A DNA stretch of 12,837 bases from Candidatus Poseidonia sp. (GCA_023254365.1 JALRLQ010000043.1:1-12837), one strand, 5' to 3'. Positions 1 through 7,104 are shown, numbered from the stretch's first letter. Translations and numbers: made by a program. The notes: a model not told the origin generated them from the sequence alone.

Positions 1-165
1 GGCCCCACGGGCATCGCCGCCTCGATCATCTACATCGCAAGCGTGCTCTGCGGCAAGCGTCGAACACAGCGTGAAGTCGCTGAAGTGGCGGGCGTGACCG
101 AAGTGACGATCCGAAACCGGTACAAGGAACTCATTCAGAACCTGAACATCGAACTCGATATCTGA
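1..165 (+). CDS. tfb: Transcription initiation factor IIB (TFB), C-terminal fragment
   Basis: Frame 1 is open from the window edge to a TGA at 163-165, giving the last 54 residues of a protein whose start lies outside. The residues match the end of the second cyclin-like repeat of archaeal TFB/eukaryal [16 protein letters not shown], then [20 protein letters not shown] and RYKELIQNL. The last block is the helix-turn-helix that contacts the BRE element beside the TATA box. TFB bridges TBP-bound promoter DNA and RNA polymerase. This is the strongest evidence that the DNA is archaeal. The next gene lies 41 bp downstream on the same strand with its own ribosome binding site. Confidence 0.96.
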   Translation, partial: GPTGIAASIIYIASVLCGKRRTQREVAEVAGVTEVTIRNRYKELIQNLNIELDI

Positions 166-193
166 GTCCAACGTCGAGAATCACGATGTGAAC

Positions 194-198
194 GGAGG
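194..198 (+). promoter_or_regulatory. Shine-Dalgarno site deciding the GTG start at 207
   Basis: GGAGG at 194-198 ends 8 bases before the GTG at 207. No ATG nearby in that frame has a comparable site, so this element fixes the start of the HEAT-like protein gene. Confidence 0.7.
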
Positions 199-206
199 CC
201 AACAGC

Positions 207-1670
207 GTGAGCAAGAGCCGAACCAAGATTTCCGACGAAGCCTTTGAGCGCGTCGCAACAGGTCTGGTGGAAGCGCTTGAGCGTGGCACGGAGGCTTGGC
301 CGCTGCCCGAACCGCCGATGTCAGACCCCGATTTCCCTCCGATTGCACCGACTTCACCGCATGCCTTGTTTGAGGAGGGTCTCGGCATTCTCAACGTGGA
401 CCGTGGGATGTTTGACCGCCATCTCAACACCGTGGTGGACCTCATCGTTCCTCATCGGATGAACCTCACCGACGACCCGTACGAGGTGCATCAGAAATGG
501 TTGAGTCGTCGTATTGACGATGTGGCTGACCGTCTGCTCTTCCACATCGCTACCGATTGGCTTGCTCAGGCCTTTGACCCCCACGCCCCCAACACCGACC
601 GGTGGTGGTTGAGCATCGCCTTGGTCAACGGTCTCGCCACCGTCGCTCACGGACAACCCGTTCACCAAGGCTACCACCTCATCGAATCCATCGCCCTTGC
701 CGAACGTCCTGGAACGTGGCACACCCAACCGGATGCTGGCCCCCAGCACATGGATTGGAACCCTCACGCTGTGGTTCCACGCATGGCGAACACCGTCGTG
801 GCCCACGAGCGCGGTGTTGATGCTGCTCGGTGGGTTCTTGAGCGGTTGGAAGGCGGTGATCTCGACCGTCGTTTGTTGCTGCTTGAATGGGTTCGTCTGT
901 TGTTGGAACGGCCACCTCTCATCGAACCGCTCGGCCTCAAAGAAATCTTGTTGCGAAGGGCTGCAGACCCCGTGGCAGAGGTGGCCAACCGCGTCACGCT
1001 TTGCCTCGCCAAAGCCATTGAAGCGGACCGTGATTTTGGTCATCAACTCGCCTTGCGTCTGCACGAGCGCGAGGAAACGCTGGTGCAGCGTGCGATGGCC
1101 GATGTGTTGACGCGCTTGTTCCGCCGGTTGACATGGGACGCCTTGCCGCTGCTTGACGACATGCTCACCTCCCAAGACGAGGGTGTGTTGGCTGCGGCCA
1201 GCGCTACGGTGGGGGACGTGAAATACCTCGACCAGGAACAATGGGCAGACCGTTTGCGACAACTGGTCCATCACCCGTTGCCTATCGTCCGTCGCAATCT
1301 CGTTCCCAACTTGAGGGAATACATCGAGTTTGATCCGTCCGATGCACGCGGCGTTTTTCACGAATTGTGGAAGGACGGCGACGAAGTCGTCCGCATTCGT
1401 TTGCGAGAGTTGTTGATTCGCATGGAAGAGGTCGCTCCGGACGATTTCGCCAACCAAATACGGGCGCTGGCGGACGCCGGTGCTGACTTGATGCCGTTGT
1501 GGGAGCCCATGGCCCATCGAGACGAGGCACGAAGCATGGCTTGGCAGGCTTGGGCAAAGGGGGAGGGCGAACGACCCACGAGCGCTTCCCGCCCCGTTCA
1601 TCAATCCACCATGGAGGCTCCTGAATCGCTTCCGCCGCTGGATGATGCTTTGCGTTCACTGGACGAATGA
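207..1670 (+). CDS. HEAT-like helical-repeat protein of unknown function
   Basis: This 487-residue soluble protein begins at a GTG preceded by a good Shine-Dalgarno site. I do not recognise a catalytic motif. Residues 30-55 are proline-rich and probably disordered. Residues 100-165 are helical and tryptophan-rich. From about residue 223 there are repeated amphipathic helix pairs with the HEAT pattern of a conserved Asp or Glu, a hydrophobic run and an Arg. Approximate units are 247-271, 286-308, 313-337, 350-373 (HHPLPIVRRNLVPNLREYI) and 384-406 (DGDEVVRIRLRELLIRM). Such solenoids usually bind proteins or nucleic acids. The tail 455-487 is low complexity and acidic. It follows tfb at 41 bp and converges on the next gene with 3 bp between stop codons. 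The solenoid call is an inference from pattern. A 416-codon antisense reading frame over it is a codon-bias shadow. Confidence 0.85.
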   Translation: MSKSRTKISDEAFERVATGLVEALERGTEAWPLPEPPMSDPDFPPIAPTSPHALFEEGLGILNVDRGMFDRHLNTVVDLIVPHRMNLTDDPYEVHQKWLSRRIDDVADRLLFHIATDWLAQAFDPHAPNTDRWWLSIALVNGLATVAHGQPVHQGYHLIESIALAERPGTWHTQPDAGPQHMDWNPHAVVPRMANTVVAHERGVDAARWVLERLEGGDLDRRLLLLEWVRLLLERPPLIEPLGLKEILLRRAADPVAEVANRVTLCLAKAIEADRDFGHQLALRLHEREETLVQRAMADVLTRLFRRLTWDALPLLDDMLTSQDEGVLAAASATVGDVKYLDQEQWADRLRQLVHHPLPIVRRNLVPNLREYIEFDPSDARGVFHELWKDGDEVVRIRLRELLIRMEEVAPDDFANQIRALADAGADLMPLWEPMAHRDEARSMAWQAWAKGEGERPTSASRPVHQSTMEAPESLPPLDDALRSLDE

Positions 1671-1673
1671 ACG

Positions 1674-2090
1674 CTACTCTTCTTCCTCAGCAAGCGGCCC
1701 GCTGGTGATGGCCCAAACATAGAGTCCGTTCATCGTGGCCAGCACGCCCACCAACAACAGCAGCAAGCCGGTGGGTTCGGGGAACACCCCGTTTTCGTCA
1801 AACAGCCGAATCAAACGCGTCGCAACGATGCAGACGAGGCCAACCACCACCGCATGAAGCCACGACCTCTCCGGTTGCTGCCAGCGGTCAACGGTCGGGG
1901 CCACCCCGTAGAAGCCAAACGTTTGGCGGAACCAAGCCATGTACAGCAGCAACATCCCACCAAGGCCGAGTACGCCTCGCGTGAACGATGCAGAATCCCA
2001 CGGTCCAGAAGGCACGATGTCAACAAAGGTTTGAGCCAACAAGAGAACACCGCCGGCGACCAGACCGCCCTGCAGATGTTTTGCTTCCAT
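1674..2090 (-). CDS. Small four-helix membrane protein, unknown function
   Basis: From the ATG at 2090 the product is 138 residues with four hydrophobic segments at about 7-26, 36-55, 78-96 and 104-126, and an acidic tail (AEEEE). No charged catalytic motif is visible. The reading frame stays open upstream to 2306 but would then run through the divergent galU-like gene. The N-terminal extension is also Arg/Ser/Thr-rich and lacks membrane character, so a start inside the intergenic region is far more likely. The ATG at 2123 (MLSSVALQRDH extension) is an alternative. Neither start has a convincing Shine-Dalgarno site, which would fit a leaderless transcript. The gene converges with the HEAT-like gene and is divergent from the galU-like gene. 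Family unknown. Confidence 0.75.
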   Translation of the reverse strand: MEAKHLQGGLVAGGVLLLAQTFVDIVPSGPWDSASFTRGVLGLGGMLLLYMAWFRQTFGFYGVAPTVDRWQQPERSWLHAVVVGLVCIVATRLIRLFDENGVFPEPTGLLLLLVGVLATMNGLYVWAITSGPLAEEEE

Positions 2091-2111
2091 GTGGTCCCGC
2101 TGGAGGGCCAC

Positions 2112-2121
2112 GCTTGAAAGC
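2112..2121. promoter_or_regulatory. Possible shared core promoter of two divergent genes
   Basis: The inverted repeat GCTT-GA-AAGC is centred at 2116.5, exactly 26.5 bases from the first base of both divergent ATGs (2090 minus, 2143 plus). That is the spacing at which archaeal leaderless genes carry their TATA box. The core CTTGAAAG is a weak match to an archaeal TATA box, so the role is inferred from geometry. Confidence 0.35.
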
Positions 2122-2142
2122 ATAGTCCTCTTCTGGCGGTGC

Positions 2143-3012
2143 ATGGGCGTTGTTCGTGATGCTGTCCTTGTGGCGGCCGGCCTTGGAACACGCATGTTCC
2201 CAGCCAGTGCTTTTCTGCCCAAGGAATCCTTCCCACTGGTCGATGTGCCGTTGCTCACCCACCTCGTTATGGAAGCCAAGGTCGCCGGTATTGAGCGCCT
2301 CCACATCGTGCTGTCGCCGTCTAAATCCTTTGATGGTCTCCTCGAGGACCGAACCGACGCTCATGCTCTGCGCGACCACCTCGACGCATCGCTGTTCCAT
2401 GCGGCCGACGGCATGACCGTTCACACCCACCTGCAATCGGAGCCGAAGGGGGTGGGTGATGCCATTTCGGCGGCCTTGGATGCTGTGGAAGGACCGTTTC
2501 TGGTCATGCTCGGGGACAACCTTCTGATGGACACCCACACGTCCACAACGTCGTATGCCCCCTCGCAAGCATCGAAACACCTTATCGAGGCCCACGGTGA
2601 ACGCAGCGGGGCCACGGTCGGGTTGATGGAGGTCGGCGAGGGCGAAGTTCAGCACTACGGCGTGGCGGTTCTCGAAGGGCACCACATCACCGCCATGGTC
2701 GAGAAGCCAGCGCCGCATCAAGCCCCCAGTCGCTTGGCCCTGTGTGGTCGCTACGTGTTCCCTTCCAACACCAAGGACGTGTTGCAGATGTGTTCCTACG
2801 AGGAGCACGGTGATTTGCAGAGCATCGCCATTCAACACCACTGGATGCATCAAGGAGACCTGTACGGCTTCGTCCTCGAAGATACACAATGGTACGACTC
2901 CGGCTCTCCCGTCAAATGGCTTCAGGCCCAAGTCGACCACGCCTTGCGTCGCAACGATCTCGCACCTGCGTTCTCAGCATGGCTTCACGAGCGGATGAAG
3001 CATCAACGCTGA
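2143..3012 (+). CDS. galU: GalU-type sugar-1-phosphate nucleotidylyltransferase (UTP:glucose-1-phosphate uridylyltransferase-like)
   Basis: The 289-residue product has the length and layout of GalU enzymes, which make UDP-glucose from UTP and glucose 1-phosphate in the cytoplasm. The nucleotide-binding signature is at residues 11-36 (AAGLGTRMFPASAFLPKESF then PLVDVPLL). It carries the long GLGTRM-PA-PKE form typical of GalU rather than RmlA. The metal-binding GDN is at 124-126, followed by VEKP (186-189) and the C-terminal YDSGSPVKWLQAQVDHALR (251-269), equivalent to the YDCG...YL.A block of GalU. The ATG at 2143 starts just before the conserved first strand. Reading from 2089 would add 18 unlikely residues. 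UDP-glucose made here could feed the dehydrogenase encoded at 9281-10105. The end overlaps the convergent RNase HI gene by 10 bp. Substrate is not proven by sequence. Confidence 0.88.
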   Translation: MGVVRDAVLVAAGLGTRMFPASAFLPKESFPLVDVPLLTHLVMEAKVAGIERLHIVLSPSKSFDGLLEDRTDAHALRDHLDASLFHAADGMTVHTHLQSEPKGVGDAISAALDAVEGPFLVMLGDNLLMDTHTSTTSYAPSQASKHLIEAHGERSGATVGLMEVGEGEVQHYGVAVLEGHHITAMVEKPAPHQAPSRLALCGRYVFPSNTKDVLQMCSYEEHGDLQSIAIQHHWMHQGDLYGFVLEDTQWYDSGSPVKWLQAQVDHALRRNDLAPAFSAWLHERMKHQR

Positions 3013-3551
3013 CCGGGTTTCCAAAACGAGAGGGGTTCGGGCGCTTCACCCATGGCGTTGCGAAGCGCAAGATGGTCCGCTCGTTCGTTCCATCGATGCC
3101 CTCGGTGGGCCTTGACATGTGACCATGCAAGCGGACGAAGGGCGGCGACCTCGTCCCACAGCGCCTGAACATGGGCCACCAGTTCACGGTTGGCTTTGGC
3201 CTTCCAGACACCGCTTGCCAGGTTTCCCGCATAGGTTGAATCAGCCCGAATGACCGCAGAATCATCACCTCCCTCCACCAGAAGCCATCGCAAAGCTGCG
3301 GCAAATCCACTGAGTTCAGCGGTGTTGTTTGAGCCCACTTCGGCGCCAATAAATTCCGCTGCTTCTGCGTCCGTCACCACCGGCCCGGACAGTTCGGCAT
3401 GAAGTTCCCCTGAGCCTTTGCCCAAGCCGGAATCACCGACAACGACGACCATGCCCCATGAAGCTGGGGTGGTAGCATCGACATTCTGGTTGCCCAAGCA
3501 CGACCCGTCGACATAGATGGTCCAGTACGGGACCTCGTCCAATGGACTCAC
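3003..3551 (-). CDS. rnhA: Ribonuclease HI
   Basis: The 182-residue product is a type 1 RNase H, which cleaves the RNA strand of RNA-DNA hybrids, for example primers or R-loops. All four acidic catalytic residues are visible: D15 (IYVDGSC), E79 (NNTAEL), D104 (RADSTYA) and D159 (NERADHLA). The flexible-loop histidine is H149 (HVKAHRGHRWNERAD). An acidic stretch at about 40-75 separates strands 2 and 3 from helix A and is longer than in E. coli RNase HI. The start is a GTG at 3551 overlapping the gcvH stop as GTGA, so translation is probably coupled. It is the last gene of the THEP1-membrane protein-gcvH-rnhA operon and overlaps the convergent galU-like gene by 10 bp. Confidence 0.93.
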   Translation of the reverse strand: MSPLDEVPYWTIYVDGSCLGNQNVDATTPASWGMVVVVGDSGLGKGSGELHAELSGPVVTDAEAAEFIGAEVGSNNTAELSGFAAALRWLLVEGGDDSAVIRADSTYAGNLASGVWKAKANRELVAHVQALWDEVAALRPLAWSHVKAHRGHRWNERADHLALRNAMGEAPEPLSFWKPGQR

Positions 3552-3931
3552 TCGCCAATTTCAGCTTTGTAGGCAGCAGCGTCCATCAAACCGGACACAG
3601 CGTCGGGATTCTCCAACGTCATACGAACGATCCATCCGTCGCCATAGGGTTCGGTGTTCATCAGTTCAGGGGTGTCTTCCAACGCCAGATTGACCTCGGT
3701 GATGGTGCCGGCCAGCGGTGCGAAAATTGGGGATGCCGACTTGACGGACTCAACGACGGCAAATTCGCCCATGTCACCAACATGGTCACCCTCTTCGGGG
3801 AGTTCAATGTACACGATGTCGGTGAGCATCTCCTGGGCGTGGTCGGTGATGCCGATGGTGACCGTGTCACCCTCAACGCGCATCCATTCGTGTTCTTTGG
3901 TGTAGTACAAGCCTTCCGGGACATCGCTCAT
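3548..3931 (-). CDS. gcvH: Glycine cleavage system H protein (lipoyl carrier)
   Basis: The 127-residue product is the lipoyl-carrying H protein. In glycine cleavage it shuttles the aminomethyl group from P protein to T protein and is re-oxidised by L protein. It starts MSDVPEGLYYTKEHEW, the usual opening. The lipoylated lysine is K64 in ESVKSASP, and the glycine-rich end GDGW at 97-100 is in place. Length is normal. The ATG at 3931 has GAGG at 3939-3942, 7 bases upstream. An upstream GTG at 3997, overlapping the previous stop as GTGA, would add 22 residues unlike the family. No gcvP or gcvT lies in the window, so it is either a stand-alone lipoyl carrier or its partners are encoded elsewhere. 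It is third in its operon, overlapping rnhA by 4 bp. Confidence 0.95.
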   Translation of the reverse strand: MSDVPEGLYYTKEHEWMRVEGDTVTIGITDHAQEMLTDIVYIELPEEGDHVGDMGEFAVVESVKSASPIFAPLAGTITEVNLALEDTPELMNTEPYGDGWIVRMTLENPDAVSGLMDAAAYKAEIGE

Positions 3932-3993
3932 GGTATCGCCTCTGTGTCCATGGAGAGGACGAACGCTCATCAACCCACCGATGGGCGCGTTTC

Positions 3994-4362
3994 TCACTCC
4001 TCTTCGCCCAAGTCTTTGGTCAGCACCTTGGCCTCTAATTCAGCCCATTTGGCGTTGACATCCTCGGCCCGTTGAAGATCATCCACTTCGTGTTGGACGC
4101 GCTTGGCCATTTCTTCATCGGTCTCGTGTGAGAAACGCCGAGCGAGTGGGCCGACACCGTTGGTCAGCGACCATGCCGCCCCCATCGTCAGCAGCCCGAC
4201 CGCCAAAACCACGATGAGAAAAGGCGGTTGGTCTTGCACCGTATGGCCGCTTTGAAAGGCCAGTCCGGCGCCCAGCAACAAGCCAACCCCAGTCCCGTAA
4301 AGCAAACGCGAAACCGCAGTAGCCGGGGGGTGCATGAAGCAATGCTGCAGGCCGCGACCCAT
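3994..4362 (-). CDS. Small two-helix membrane protein with cytoplasmic charged tail, unknown function
   Basis: From the ATG at 4362 the product is 122 residues. It has two hydrophobic segments at about 18-37 (LLYGTGVGLLLGAGLAFQ) and 48-66 (FLIVVLAVGLLTMGAAWSL), then a charged, probably helical tail from 75 to the end rich in Glu, Asp, Lys and Arg. Both ends probably face the cytoplasm. The start is uncertain: a TTG at 4380 and an ATG at 4335 are in frame. GAGGG about 11 bases before 4362 gives that ATG weak support. It sits between the THEP1-like gene, 23 bp upstream, and gcvH, 62 bp downstream, and is presumably co-transcribed. I do not recognise the family. Confidence 0.72.
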   Translation of the reverse strand: MGRGLQHCFMHPPATAVSRLLYGTGVGLLLGAGLAFQSGHTVQDQPPFLIVVLAVGLLTMGAAWSLTNGVGPLARRFSHETDEEMAKRVQHEVDDLQRAEDVNAKWAELEAKVLTKDLGEEE

Positions 4363-4385
4363 CAAACAACCGGCCCTCAACCCGC

Positions 4386-4964
4386 TCAGTAGGTTTCGCG
4401 CATCAATTTGTGAATCTTGTAGGGGAGCAAGGCTCGGTTGACAGGGGTCACTTCGAGGATACGTCCGTCATCTCGGCGGCGGATATCCTGCAACAATGGA
4501 TGCCGACTCTTCTTGTGCAGGGTGAGCAGGGTCGGCATGTCAACTTCCAACGCACTTCGTACGGCCTGAACAAAGGCTTCGGATTCGACCGAGAACTTTC
4601 CAATCTCATCAATGACCAGCACTTCGCAATGGTGCTGAGCGTAATCAATGGCAGGCAGAGCGACTCGATCCAGTTCTTCGATGTCGATCCCGTAGCCGAG
4701 CACGCGGAGGCGAGAATCGATGGCTTTGTGGGCGATGACGCCTTCTTCGCCCGTCACGATATCGATCACTTTGTAGCCGAGCCGTTCACCGTTTTCAAGC
4801 AAAGGCTCGGTTCGCAATCCGCCGAGGATGGGTTTGTCACCACCGCCGCGCATCGCAATCTCTCGCTGGCGCTCATCCAGCAACATCTCGAGGACCTTTT
4901 CCATCACCGCAGATTTGCCACTGCGCGGGAGCCCGGTGATGCCGATTTTTGGATGAATACCCAT
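4386..4964 (-). CDS. THEP1-like nucleoside-triphosphatase (NTPase_1 family P-loop protein)
   Basis: The 192-residue P-loop protein has Walker A GLPRSGKS at 11-18, an RTEPLLENGERLGYKV block at 51-66 and Walker B VLVIDEIGKF at 115-124. The block matches the T-E-R-G-R-G-F region of THEP1 proteins, and an Arg/Lys-rich C-terminal part follows. This order and size match the THEP1/NTPase_1 family, P-loop enzymes that hydrolyse NTPs in vitro, whose cellular role is poorly known and may concern nucleotides or RNA. The ATG at 4964 is preferred over the in-frame TTG at 4982 because GGAGG at 4976-4980 would otherwise lie inside the gene. It heads a four-gene operon with its own TATA box (5014-5022) and an upstream repeat array. 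Confidence 0.88.
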   Translation of the reverse strand: MGIHPKIGITGLPRSGKSAVMEKVLEMLLDERQREIAMRGGGDKPILGGLRTEPLLENGERLGYKVIDIVTGEEGVIAHKAIDSRLRVLGYGIDIEELDRVALPAIDYAQHHCEVLVIDEIGKFSVESEAFVQAVRSALEVDMPTLLTLHKKSRHPLLQDIRRRDDGRILEVTPVNRALLPYKIHKLMRETY

Positions 4965-4975
4965 TTTTTTCCTAT

Positions 4976-4980
4976 CCTCC
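4976..4980 (-). promoter_or_regulatory. Shine-Dalgarno site of the THEP1-like gene
   Basis: On the minus strand GGAGG is followed by an 11-base A-rich spacer and the ATG at 4964. It excludes the longer TTG start, which would place this element within the coding frame. Confidence 0.7.
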
Positions 4981-5013
4981 AAACGAGTGAACGGCTTTAT
5001 CCACTTAGGTGTT

Positions 5014-5022
5014 GGATATAAA
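5014..5022 (-). promoter_or_regulatory. TATA box of the THEP1-gcvH-rnhA operon
   Basis: TTTATATCC on the minus strand is the best TATA-box match in the window. With the usual 22-27 bp to the start of transcription, the mRNA would begin near 4993 and carry a leader of about 29 nt holding the Shine-Dalgarno site. Confidence 0.65.
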
Positions 5023-5044
5023 CACTAGGTCATCCGAGAGGTAC

Positions 5045-5080
5045 TTTCGGAAATCGAACCCCAATTTTCGGAAATTGAAC
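5045..5080 (-). repeat. Two 15-bp direct repeats, 21 bp apart, upstream of the THEP1 promoter
   Basis: On the plus strand TTTCGGAAATCGAAC (5045-5059) and TTTCGGAAATTGAAC (5066-5080) match at 14 of 15 positions. Their 21-bp period equals two helical turns, so a protein would meet both on the same DNA face. They lie 23 bp and more upstream of the TATA box and after the methyltransferase stop. This suggests a regulator site, which is an inference. Confidence 0.6.
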
Positions 5081-5090
5081 GGTTCAATTT
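5072..5090. promoter_or_regulatory. 19-bp palindrome, candidate operator
   Basis: AAATTGAAC-G-GTTCAATTT is a perfect inverted repeat with 9-bp arms and a 1-bp centre. Its left arm is the end of the second direct repeat. It sits between the methyltransferase stop (5097) and the THEP1 TATA box. It is too AT-rich and lacks the T-tract expected of a strong terminator, so a dimeric-regulator site is preferred. Confidence 0.5.
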
Positions 5091-5096
5091 ACCTGT

Positions 5097-7094
5097 TCAA
5101 CGGGCGAGAGTACTGAATTGTGGAAACGAGTCCGGCAATTCAACGGGCAACATCTCCAATTCGTAGTTGTTGACGTTGTTGTTCGCTGCCCACGCTCGAG
5201 CCCACTCGTCAAGGTCGTTGTTGTTCAAGTGATCGCACAACCACTGCAATCCAGACTCCATGGAGGTGTGTTCACTGGAAAGGCGGGTTTGAATGTCTTC
5301 GTGCAGTTCAATGTGGTTGACACTGTTGCCCAGAACGCTACCTTCGGGTATGACGGCCCAGCGCAATCGACGATCTTGATGAGCGTTCACGATGGCCTGA
5401 CACGCCAGACGAGGACCGTACGTGGGGTGGTCTTCACCCACCCACATGGCCAGCTGACGTTCGCTGGCACGAGAAGGAATATCGGTTCGGAATGCTGGAT
5501 GGCGAATGAAGACCTCACCCTGTTCGTTTTCGGAAAAGTGCACACCGCGAATAAAGGGACGACTTCGCTTGCCCTTCACCCAGGTTTCAATGTGTTTGGC
5601 GTGGGCCGTCTGGTCGATTTCACCAACCCGCACCCGAACCTGACGGCTGTTGGTGGTCAGCGGATGGTCTTCATCGCTGAGCCGAGGCAGCGTTGCGAGA
5701 CGGTCAAGCACCTCGAGGGTGTACTTGCGCTCCACACGGTCACGAGGGAGGCGCGGAACCGCCCAGGTGTCGCGCGACCAGGTCACCCAACGTGCATGGT
5801 CCAACTCAAAGACGGGCACGCGAGAGGACAACCCGTCCCCGTCCCGTCGAAGGTCCGAGCGGGCGATGGGCCCGTGTATGTTGAGTGGGCACGGTTCCCC
5901 GTTGGCGGAAATACCGAGCACAACGACGCCTTGCGTCATGCCGGGGAAGAGGAGGTTGGCCTCTTCGATGGCCCAAGCATGGGTCCATGCATGGCGTTGA
6001 ACCAAGAGTTCTCGCAACGGGTGAGAGGATTGTTCACGCAACAAACTGTCCGGGGCTACGATGCGCAATCGGCCATCGGTTTGCAAGATTTGGAGTCCCC
6101 GTTCAATGAACAGGCGATACAGGTTCACATTGCCCCTCATGGTGGAAAAACGAGGCTTCCCGTCGTCCATGATGGTTCGAAGCTGTTCACCCAGTTCTTT
6201 GCGAAGTTGGCTTCCGTCTTCCATGCCGCGGAAACGGTCTTTGATGCGGAGCCATGGGGGGTTGGTGAGCATCAAAACAGGCGCTTGTTGCCACGGCCAT
6301 CCGTCTTGGAGGGCATCGCCTTGCATCACACCGGCATCCAGGAATTCTTCCATTTCCTCACGGGAAATCTTTCCCGGTGTTTCTGGACCGAAACTGACCA
6401 ACTCGTGTCGGATAGCCTCAAGCAACAGACGAAGTTTGGTGCTTTCTACCACCAACGGATCAATGTCAAGGAGTTGAATGCTTGAGAAAAACCGACGGGA
6501 ATCTTCCTTTTGCACTTCGGGCGGAGAATCCTCGTGGGCGTCTGCATGGAGGCGGATCAGACGAGCATGGAACAAACCACCCCCCGTCGCAGCGTCAGCG
6601 ACGGGAAGAGGAATGCCACTCATGGTTCGCTCGCCGTTCTCCATGGCTTTTTGCTCCAATTCGTTGTCGACTTCGGTTTCTTGCGAAGCGTTGGGCAAGT
6701 TGAGTTGTTGCACGTGTTGACGGAAGCCGGGCGGAAGGTTGCTCATCAAGAAATTTGAAGGCTGAACCGGCTTGGTTGGGTTGACCAAACTCTCGCGCAT
6801 TTCTGAGGCGATGACCGCATCGGCAAGCCGCGGAGGTGTGGGGTGGGCCCCACGTGGCGAGCGACCGTCAGTTTCGGCGTCGTGGCGAGCAAGCAAGTGG
6901 TCAAGCACGTGACCGGGGTCGGTCAACAGGTTGGCCGGAAGGGTTGGCCAATCTTCTGGAAGAAGAGCAGCGATGGGCTGGAATGTTTTCAGCGATTTCT
7001 CCCAAGTGGTGAGCCAGATATCGATCTGTTGTTTTCGGTCAGCGAGGCATCTGTCAAGTCGTGCATACCATCCGCTGACTCCGTTTTGCATCAT
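5097..7094 (-). CDS. Eco57I-type N6-adenine DNA methyltransferase without nuclease domain
   Basis: From the ATG at 7094 the product is 665 residues. It transfers methyl from S-adenosylmethionine to adenine in DNA. Motifs in order: HPTPPRLADAV near 84-94 (motif X position); LPVADAATGGGLFHARL near 163-179 (motif I, a variant of DPACGSG-F); LLDIDP near 208 (acidic motif II); GDAL near 259 (motif III); catalytic NPPW near 278 (motif IV); and GRLRIVAPDSLLRE further on. The C-terminal 270 residues resemble a target-recognition region, including VIPEGSVLGNSVNHIEL. Only about 80 residues precede motif X and no PD-(D/E)xK nuclease is visible, unlike fused type IIG enzymes. About 65 polar residues separate motif X from motif I. 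TTG 7103, GTG 7100 and ATG 7091 are alternative starts. It follows two TerB-like genes by 80 bp. Most likely a solitary or system-specific methyltransferase. Confidence 0.88.
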   Translation of the reverse strand: MMQNGVSGWYARLDRCLADRKQQIDIWLTTWEKSLKTFQPIAALLPEDWPTLPANLLTDPGHVLDHLLARHDAETDGRSPRGAHPTPPRLADAVIASEMRESLVNPTKPVQPSNFLMSNLPPGFRQHVQQLNLPNASQETEVDNELEQKAMENGERTMSGIPLPVADAATGGGLFHARLIRLHADAHEDSPPEVQKEDSRRFFSSIQLLDIDPLVVESTKLRLLLEAIRHELVSFGPETPGKISREEMEEFLDAGVMQGDALQDGWPWQQAPVLMLTNPPWLRIKDRFRGMEDGSQLRKELGEQLRTIMDDGKPRFSTMRGNVNLYRLFIERGLQILQTDGRLRIVAPDSLLREQSSHPLRELLVQRHAWTHAWAIEEANLLFPGMTQGVVVLGISANGEPCPLNIHGPIARSDLRRDGDGLSSRVPVFELDHARWVTWSRDTWAVPRLPRDRVERKYTLEVLDRLATLPRLSDEDHPLTTNSRQVRVRVGEIDQTAHAKHIETWVKGKRSRPFIRGVHFSENEQGEVFIRHPAFRTDIPSRASERQLAMWVGEDHPTYGPRLACQAIVNAHQDRRLRWAVIPEGSVLGNSVNHIELHEDIQTRLSSEHTSMESGLQWLCDHLNNNDLDEWARAWAANNNVNNYELEMLPVELPDSFPQFSTLAR

Positions 7095-7104
7095 CCCCAC
7101 CAAT

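Noticed and set aside
354..1604. 416-codon minus-strand open frame opposite the HEAT-like gene
   Set aside because: It lies wholly opposite a gene with a good ribosome binding site and solenoid pattern. Its translation has no recognisable motif or domain and is best explained by codon bias in a GC-rich genome.
2020..2940. 306-codon minus-strand frame opposite the galU-like gene
   Set aside because: It is antisense to a gene with clear GalU signatures and also runs into the start of the membrane protein gene in another frame.
4962..4970. Run of seven T on the plus strand as a terminator
   Set aside because: No plus-strand gene ends here. On the minus strand the run is the A-rich spacer between the Shine-Dalgarno site and the ATG of the THEP1-like gene.
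5118..6485. 455-codon plus-strand open frame opposite the methyltransferase
   Set aside because: The opposite strand encodes the conserved methyltransferase motifs. The plus-strand translation shows no family resemblance.
5097..7094. Fused type IIG restriction-modification enzyme
   Set aside because: Only about 80 residues precede motif X and no PD-(D/E)xK pattern is visible, so there is no support for a nuclease domain.
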